Part shown: piece by piece, positions 23,399-29,747 of the stretch | How the letters are laid out: the number at the start of each line of letters is the position of its first letter | How positions within the stretch are numbered: the first letter of the stretch is position 1 | Assembly: GCA_000697335.1 (NCBI GenBank) | Contig: JNEM01009937.1 | Location: forward strand, 1-29,747 | Reading direction: 5' to 3' | Length of the DNA: 29,747 nucleotides | Origin: Conidiobolus incongruus B7586 | Lineage: Eukaryota > Entomophthoromycota > Entomophthoromycetes > Entomophthorales > Conidiobolaceae | Program-made: the position numbers and the translations under genes | The notes under the pieces: model-generated | What the model saw: the letters and a program-made list of their open reading frames with translations, nothing else | Databases searched by the model: none | Told to the model about the DNA's origin: nothing

Positions 23399-24475
23399 TT
23401 CTTCTATTGCCAATTTCTTAATACTTCATTCATATTTTCACTAAGTCATCAACATGTAACATTAAAAATAAATTCCAATAAACTCTTTCATATTGAAATA
23501 TTTTACTATTTGTACTTAAAATTCGATAATTTAAATTAGTACATTGAAACTAATGTTTTGATTTATAAAGAAACAATATCAATTTAAAAGGATATCAATA
23601 ATGAAAACTGATCATTATATTGAATCAATTATGGATTATTCATTATTTTGAAAGATGTTATAATGAATTTGATGTTGTCATTATTTTTTCTATGGATATG
23701 AAATATTAAAAATTCGAAAATATTCGTGTATTAATCATTGAATCAATTTAAATAGTTTATTTTTTGAAATATTTAATACAGAGTTTCCCATATATTCCAT
23801 CACCATTTTTAAAATACTTGAAATTTGATTAAACTACACTATTTCTTTGAATTTCATTTTCTTAATTTTTTATTCATCTCCAATTACACTTTAATTTAAA
23901 TTTTTAATATAATATTATTGATATAGATTGTTAGTTTAAAATGAAAATTCAAAATTGGATATATTTAACTTGATAATATATTTTTTTAGAATTTGATTAA
24001 TATTTGATACTTGTAACAGATATTAATATTATATAATTTTTTCGTTATAATTCATAATATCAAAAAATTAAAAACTTTAAATATATATTGGACTTTTATA
24101 TAAGATTAAATATTACAATGATTTAAAATGTCCTTTCTAAATAATTAAATGTTGAGTATGCGAGTTTAAAATTGATTTTAATGATATTGTAATTTCAAAT
24201 TTATGGTCAAATGCTAGTATTTCTCTAGTCAGATTAAATAGTGAATTAATCAAAAACTATATTATATTATTTCAAGGTTATACATTTATATTATAAATTG
24301 AGCATTAGATTATTTATAATCAATATTACAATAAATATCATTAATTGGTATATTTACATGGTTATTGAAACAAGACTTGATTCATTAATTGATATCAAAT
24401 CTATAGTTATTAATGCAAAAATTCGCGACACAATCATCGGGAAACTGAAATAAATAAAGCTTTCTATTTGTCTAA
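23399..24475. other. Convergent intergenic stretch between BRF1 and COQ8
   Basis: AT-rich, with no coding frame or RNA gene recognised. AATAAA-like sequences at about 23466-23481 (AAAAATAAATTCCAATAAA), 65-80 bases after the BRF1 stop, are plausible polyadenylation signals for that gene. The rest is featureless spacer between two converging genes. Confidence 0.5.
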
Positions 24476-26340
24476 TTACTCTTTCAAATTAATTTTAGCA
24501 TGTTTGACAGCCTCCCAAAACAATTGATGACAATCCACCCTTGCATTCATTCTTGCACAGAGTAAGAATACCCCAGACAATTTGCGATGCAAACTGTAAG
24601 TCTGCTCAGGAGGTGGTGTCAATTTGGATTGAACCATCAATGGAATCTTCTCTTTGACCCTCGTGGTAATGGTCTGACCCGAAAAGTTGTAGGATCCGGG
24701 TTGTTGGAAAGGTTCTGCGAGGATAACTATGGAATCGACATGGGCTTCTTTCATGGCCTAAACATAGTTAATAAGTGATATTGATGAATTCATTAAAAAC
24801 TTACCAAAGTTTCGTCTCCTGTCAAATATCCCAAATCGTATGAGTACTTGAGACAGCTTTTGCGATCTCCTTTAGCAGCTGCAATCAATACTTTGAGGTA
24901 AAGAGACAGGAATTTATCGTCGAAATCACGACTTGCTCCAAAATCTAAAATACCCAACTGCAGATTGGATTAGTATATGTTGATATGTGAAATACATGGA
25001 TAATGTACCTTTTGGGAGGATGGGTCATACAAAAAATTGGACCAGTTGGGGTCAGTTTGCATGAATTTGAATTGGAATAATTCCATCAAGCACAATCGGA
25101 AGATGAGGTTGCCAATGCGATCTTTGGACGCTTGGTCAAGGTGGATCGCTTCCGAAAGTGGCATGCCTGGGATCCATTCCATAGTGAGCACCATGTCACC
25201 AGAGAGCTCTTCAATAAGTCGTGGAGTGCTGTAGTCGGGGTGGTCTTTCAATTTGGTGTTGAATGCTTTGACGTAGTATGCTTCTCGAAGGTAGTCAGTC
25301 TCCCAGCCCAGCTCCTTTCTAGCGGCTTTGATGGATTTATCCAAGTATAAGCCTTTGGGAAGGATACTACTAGCTGTGAGTAAAAGAGATAAACTCTTGA
25401 GATCAGAGTCAATGGATTTAGCAACACCTGGGTACTGCACCTTAACAGCAACCCGAGTTCCATCAATCAATACACCGCGATGGACCTGACCAATTGAAGC
25501 AGCAGCAATGGGTTCGAATTCAAACGATTGAAACTTAGCCTCCCAATCATCACCCCAAGCCTTCTCCAGAACTCTCCTCAACTGGTACTGGGGCATACAA
25601 GATCCCGAATTCTGTGCCTTAAATAAAACCTTCTCGACGTGGGGTGGTAGTACATTCGAATCCTGAATACTCAATACCTGTCCCAACTTCTGAGCAGCTC
25701 CTCTCATCTTGCCCAACTTTTCCGCAATTCTGTTGACGTTGGCTTCGCTTAGGATCAGAGAGTCGTTCTCACCAGCTTTAGAAATGCCAAGGCCGCGTTT
25801 CATAGCCTCACTTACGATCCCTAAGCCAATGCCGCCAAACAGTGTCCCGTAATGGTAGATACGTCCCAATTGGGTAGTGGGAACTGCTGACTCCTTAAGT
25901 TGAGGTCTCTTAACCTCTTCAAATTCCTGCGTCTCAAAACTTCTTTGCCCCTCAATCTCCTTTCTAGTCTTAGTAGTTGTACTGGGTTCAATTGTTGGGA
26001 ACTCGACCTGACTAGCCTTAGGTTGAGTATCAAGATTGGAAATTGGTGTTAATTTCAAAGGTCTTTTAGTACTTTCGAAATCGAAGGGTGTGTAAATATC
26101 TTTATTTGGAATACTCTCTGCGCTATTAATATCTTTTTTGGTATTAATGTTAATGTTATTTATATTTGTTTTAGATTGGTCATTTTGTACAATTTGATTA
26201 GATTGATCAGTTGTGAGATTAGTAGGCTGATAAGTTGTATTAGATTTTAAATTTTGATAAATTATCTCTTTAACAATGTTAGAAGTACCTCGACATAACA
26301 TAAAAATGTCGGACACCTTTCTTGAATTAATTAGTGTCAT
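24476..26340 (-). CDS. COQ8: COQ8/ADCK atypical kinase for ubiquinone synthesis, three exons
   Basis: Minus-strand exons are 25009-26340, 24805-24957 and 24476-24757. The introns are 51 and 47 nt, and the protein has 588 residues. The COQ8 (ABC1/UbiB) family supports the coenzyme Q biosynthetic complex on the matrix face of the mitochondrial inner membrane. Family hallmarks are all present: KxGQ (KLGQVLSIQD, 218-227), the Ala-rich loop AAAS (279-282) before IGQVH, VAVK with Lys300, the ExD motif (Glu347, Asp349), QTDPNWSNF with Asp430 and Asn435, and DFG at 449-451. The KxGQ plus AAAS pair separates COQ8 from ordinary kinases. The segment IYHYGTLFGGIGLGI (161-175) resembles the Gly-rich membrane segment before KxGQ. 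Residues 1-30 are presequence-like; 31-155 are Asn/Thr/Lys-rich and probably disordered. The next in-frame Met (14) is an alternative start. It looks intact. Confidence 0.95.
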
Positions 26341-26700
26341 ATTATTTTTTTTATTTTCAATTTTTATATATTTGTTTTACTGTTACTATAATTTATCTTA
26401 ATTTTTGAATTTGTTGAATTTAGTGGGATATTTTTCAAAAATTGTTAATTCAACCGTTCCAATAATTTTCACTTGTCCTTAGCACCCCTATCAATATCTA
26501 AAGACCTAGATTAACTATCTCTTGCAACACAGACACTTAAATTTTGTTTTATTTTAGTTTTCAATTTCAAGCAGTACAGTATTAAACACACTATTGTTAT
26601 CCTTAGTTAAATATAAATAATTCTGACTATTGTTTTGCTTCCAAAATTTAAAACAAGGTGGGATTTTATGAAGCAGTTTTAAATGTTGGGATAATATTGA
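26341..26700. other. COQ8 upstream region
   Basis: The 5' side of COQ8. After 100 very AT-rich bases, 26440-26680 is more mixed in composition and is the likely promoter stretch. The minus strand contains a CCAAT-free, A-rich leader before the ATG. No other gene was recognised. Confidence 0.4.
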
Positions 26701-28541
26701 AAAGGACAAAACTATACAAGCTCCAGGTGAATTAAGACTTTACTTAATTACCAATATCAAATCACTCTTTTTAAAGGTGGAAGCATTATCCAACCTAAGA
26801 AAAAAACTATGTTATATAAAAGTCTCTTCAAAATACCAAAAATAGGTGTTATAATAATAAATATAATACTTTTAATAAGGTTTTCTGAACATGAAATCAT
26901 CCAGCATGCTAGATTTAGACTTTATTATAAACTTTTCGCTTTCTGAATTATATTATACCAAATACATAGTAGATAAATTTTTAAAGTTATTATCACCTAT
27001 AAAAATCAAATAAGATATATCTGATTTCTTTAATAATTTTATCATCATTACCTAATTTATGTAAATTTTATTTCCTTTACCATATTTATTTCTTTGATTC
27101 ACTATTATTTTTTTGAATATAATCTGTATATCCTTTCTTAAATTTATTAAACTTTAGAAATTTCTATATGAATTTTTTATAAATTTAACTCTCTTTTATA
27201 AATATAATTTTTCAAAATGTACGTATAGCTTTAATTTATAATTCCTATACCCTATTGGCTTTACTTGCATATAATTTACTTATTAATAACATCACACTAT
27301 TATTATATTTAGTGAATTTTATCTGAAAATTCTATTGCTATTTGAAGTGAAAAAAATGATAATCAAACTCCCAAGTGGAATATAGTTGAAAAAAAATTTG
27401 GCCTTTGATCAGGGTAAATAATCTTTTACAAGTTACTTTCCTTCTAGTTTGCCTATTTAGTAAGGAAAAAGTAAAAAAAATCTATTAGCTTTATTAAATT
27501 GATTATACATAATAGAAACAATTAGTCTAAAAAGATTTTTGGCAATAATAATATTACAAAATTGAAAAGTAATATAAAATATCAAAAAAATAAAGTATAC
27601 CATAAACTTACAAAAAAACTTAGTAAATATTATTTTAATATTTTACCTGGTGAATTTGGAACAAAATAAATTATATGAAAAGATAATAAAGGAATTAAGA
27701 ATATTTGAAAAAATACCATAATACTTTTGATAAAAGGTAATGATTAGAAATAAATACCATACAAGTATAATATATAGTATATTTGGATATTCGAATATAT
27801 TACTTAAGCCAGATAAGGCTTTTAAGTATCTTTGATTATTAAATGATTACTTTTTTAATTTTTAATATATAATCCAATGTTTATTTTAACTTTAATCAAT
27901 TTATACTCAATATCCAGTCTAAAGTGAATTTGAATATTTAAACACCCTTGAATAAGCTAATAAACATGCTATTTCTCTTATCCTATTAATACCCTATTAT
28001 TTTTCTGATTATTGTTTTTTACAAGTATTCTTCTAAGTTTGAGATTATTTCTATTAATAGCTAACTTTTATTAATACTATGCATTTATATTGACTAATAT
28101 ATTTAATCCCTAAATAAACCCACAGATAAATTAATTTGATTATGTCATCATTAATTTAAATCTTCCTTTGCATTACATTACTTTTACCACTATATTATTA
28201 CCATATTGATACTTACAGGAAGTAAACTCATCCATTGGAAGGAATCCCTTAAAAGCGTACAGAATATGAGGCAAATAGCCAAAAAGGTTAGTAAAATATA
28301 AAAGAAAGAGTAAAGTTGAATAGTTTAAATATTTCATACTTATTAAAAAGAGGCTTATAATTTGGAATTTTTAGAATATCCTAAGTTCTCAAGGCTAGGG
28401 GTTAAATTATCTCATCAATTCTATATAGAAATAAAATTTCAATATTTCAAGAAATATATATTTGCTATAAAACAATTGAGTCGGCTCAATAGGATTAGCC
28501 TTGGAGCTTACTCCTTTGGGATCTTTGGGCTCCATATAACA
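26701..28541 (-). other. Possible decayed repeat with an LTR-like end
   Basis: No intact frame. Two observations suggest a fossil element rather than plain spacer. First, on the minus strand, stretches between about 27.0 and 28.3 kb stay readable for many codons and are interrupted mainly by TAA/TAG. Second, the right end (28461-28541) is unusually GC-rich, with two short stem-forming inverted repeats, and on the minus strand begins TGTTATATGGAGCCC, a common way for LTRs to start. I could not find a matching second LTR or a diagnostic domain, so the family is unknown and the call is weak. Confidence 0.25.
28475..28533. repeat. GC-rich hairpin pair
   Basis: ATTGAG-TCGG-CTCAAT (28475-28490) is a perfect 6-bp stem with a 4-base loop. 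GGAGC (28503-28507) pairs with GCTCC (28529-28533). Such GC-rich stems stand out in this AT-rich context. They might be part of an LTR-like end or a terminator-like RNA structure. Confidence 0.45.
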
Positions 28542-29003
28542 CTTGGACTAAGATAATAAAATTTGTTCAACCTTGGTTATATATAAAAACAATCAAAAAT
28601 ATATTAAAATAGTTTAAATTTTAAATTTTTAACAGTATAATCCAATCCAATCAATTTTAAAAGAATATTTTTAAAAGGAAAATAATTTTTAGCTAGTATA
28701 ATAATAAAAACTCAAATTTTTATAACTTTTCATATTTTATTAAATTTTGGATTTTTATTTTTAAATACTTAATTTTATTGGTTTAATCTCTTAATTGTAT
28801 ATTATTAAGCTTTTCTTTCAATTCATATTAATTTTAATAATATTATTTAATTGTCTTAATTATTATATTTTAATACTAAAACCAAATTCATAAATCATTT
28901 TTCTTTTTTTATGAATCAATTGATTTTATATATTATACTTTATAGTAATTATAATTTAATAATTAAAAAAACTAAGTAATAATAATCCAATAAATGAAAA
29001 TTA
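28542..29003. other. AT-rich spacer
   Basis: Lies between the hairpin region and the second Tc1-like element. Only A/T-rich sequence with no recognisable gene. Confidence 0.45.
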
Positions 29004-29005
29004 TA

Positions 29006-29747
29006 CACTGGCCCACAAAAGTGAGTTATAAAATTTTGATTATATTTATTTTTATCAATAATTTTGTTAATTCTTAATTAAATTAATTTAAATAAAAATA
29101 TATAATAAACTTATATTATTTATTTATAATAAAATATATTTGAATAAATTATATTAACTTTTAGTTGATATATTAAAATTCAAATTTTAACTAAGGTAAG
29201 TTATAAATTTGTGTATTTTAATTATAAAAAGGAAATTAAAACTTAATATATTTAGCATTTGCTTTTTTAACTTCTTTAAGTTTATAGGGTATAAAGTTAA
29301 TTAACTTCTTATATTAAAAAAATAATTTTGTTTTAAGCTTCTTAAATATATTTTTAAAGCTCATTTAAATTTTTTTGGTGGGAAAACTTTAACTATTTTT
29401 TTAGCTGATTTTAATGATATTAAATTAAATTTAGGTTAAAAGATTAAAAAAGTTACTTTATAATTATTATTTTATTATTTTTAAATATTTGGTAATAAAA
29501 ATAATAGTATAATAATAGGTATTATCTTATTGAAAAATATTATCTAATTTATTTAACCTATATTATTCAATAGTTTTTTTAATATATTATCTAAAATATT
29601 TTAATATATCTTAATATTAATTCTTTTAATAACTTTATAAAAATATCTTATATTAAAAGATAACATATATCTTTAAATTATAATTAACCTATTGTTATAT
29701 TTTTGGGTTAAAATATCATAATAGTTATAAAATAATTTTTTGTTTTT
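29006..29747 (-). mobile_element. Second Tc1-like (IR/DR) transposon, cut by the window end
   Basis: It starts with CACTGGCCCACAAAAGTGAG directly after a TA (29004-29005). The following 210 bases match the right inverted repeat of the element at 6238-7810, including the inner repeat (ctaaggtaagttataaattt, 29191-29210). The transposase lies on the minus strand and enters from the window edge. The segment around 29380-29580 aligns with the catalytic half of the other copy. Here the stretch before PDLN stays in frame, but Trp and Gln codons read TAA, as G-to-A and C-to-T changes would produce. The tip keeps CG-containing bases that the other copy has lost, so it is the better guide to the original end sequence. 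The far end is outside the window. Confidence 0.85.

Noticed and set aside
25037-26033. Several open frames overlapping COQ8 on both strands
   Set aside because: The COQ8 frame carries all the kinase motifs; the others are out-of-frame shadows.
28362-28556. Plus-strand open frame of 64 codons
   Set aside because: No recognisable domain or start context. It overlaps the GC-rich hairpin region, and the minus strand offers a better explanation as a decayed repeat edge.
1-29747. CRISPR arrays, rRNA genes and bacterial-type operons
   Set aside because: No regularly spaced repeats or rRNA-like sequence was seen. Spliced genes with GT...AG introns place the window in a eukaryotic nucleus.

Overview
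The window looks like a piece of the nuclear genome of an AT-rich fungus. Spliceosomal introns are numerous and very short (about 47-61 nt, GT...AG). The non-coding DNA is extremely AT-rich, while exons are visibly richer in G and C. The recognisable proteins are conserved eukaryotic ones: the TFIIIB subunit BRF1, the coenzyme Q kinase COQ8, and ABHD12/BEM46-like alpha/beta hydrolases. COQ8 argues for respiring mitochondria. I cannot name the genus. An early-diverging (zygomycete-grade) fungus or an AT-rich ascomycete would fit, and the RIP-like decay of transposons would suit the latter.

Layout. Positions 1-1644 are AT-rich flank with no gene. Positions 1645-11775 are one decayed Ty3/gypsy LTR retrotransposon on the minus strand. 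It is bounded by two 430-bp LTRs and a probable TAAT target duplication. Two DNA transposons sit inside it: a mariner (DD34D) relic near 2188-3345 and a Tc1-like element at 6238-7810 with long terminal inverted repeats of IR/DR type. Positions 12569-19828 hold three minus-strand copies of an ABHD12-like hydrolase gene: an intact five-exon gene, an unprocessed pseudogene, and a second intact five-exon gene with the same exon sizes at its 5' end. A plus-strand gene for a protein with about six SANT/Myb repeats starts 187 bp from the last hydrolase (divergent promoter). BRF1 follows (plus strand, five exons), then COQ8 (minus strand, three exons), converging on BRF1. Positions 26341-28560 are gene-poor and may hold another decayed repeat. 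A second Tc1-like copy, with a better-preserved end, runs off the window at 29747.

How it fits together. The host genes are housekeeping (RNA polymerase III initiation, ubiquinone synthesis, lipid hydrolysis) plus one Myb-type protein; nothing suggests a joint pathway. The strongest genome-level signal is how the transposons have decayed. The two LTRs have no length difference and differ mainly by transitions. The Tc1 ends differ from one another mainly by C-to-T and G-to-A changes. In the mariner and Tc1 frames, CAA and TGG codons appear to have become TAA. This resembles repeat-induced point mutation or a similar cytosine-deamination defence, and it may explain the AT-rich repeat islands between GC-richer genes.
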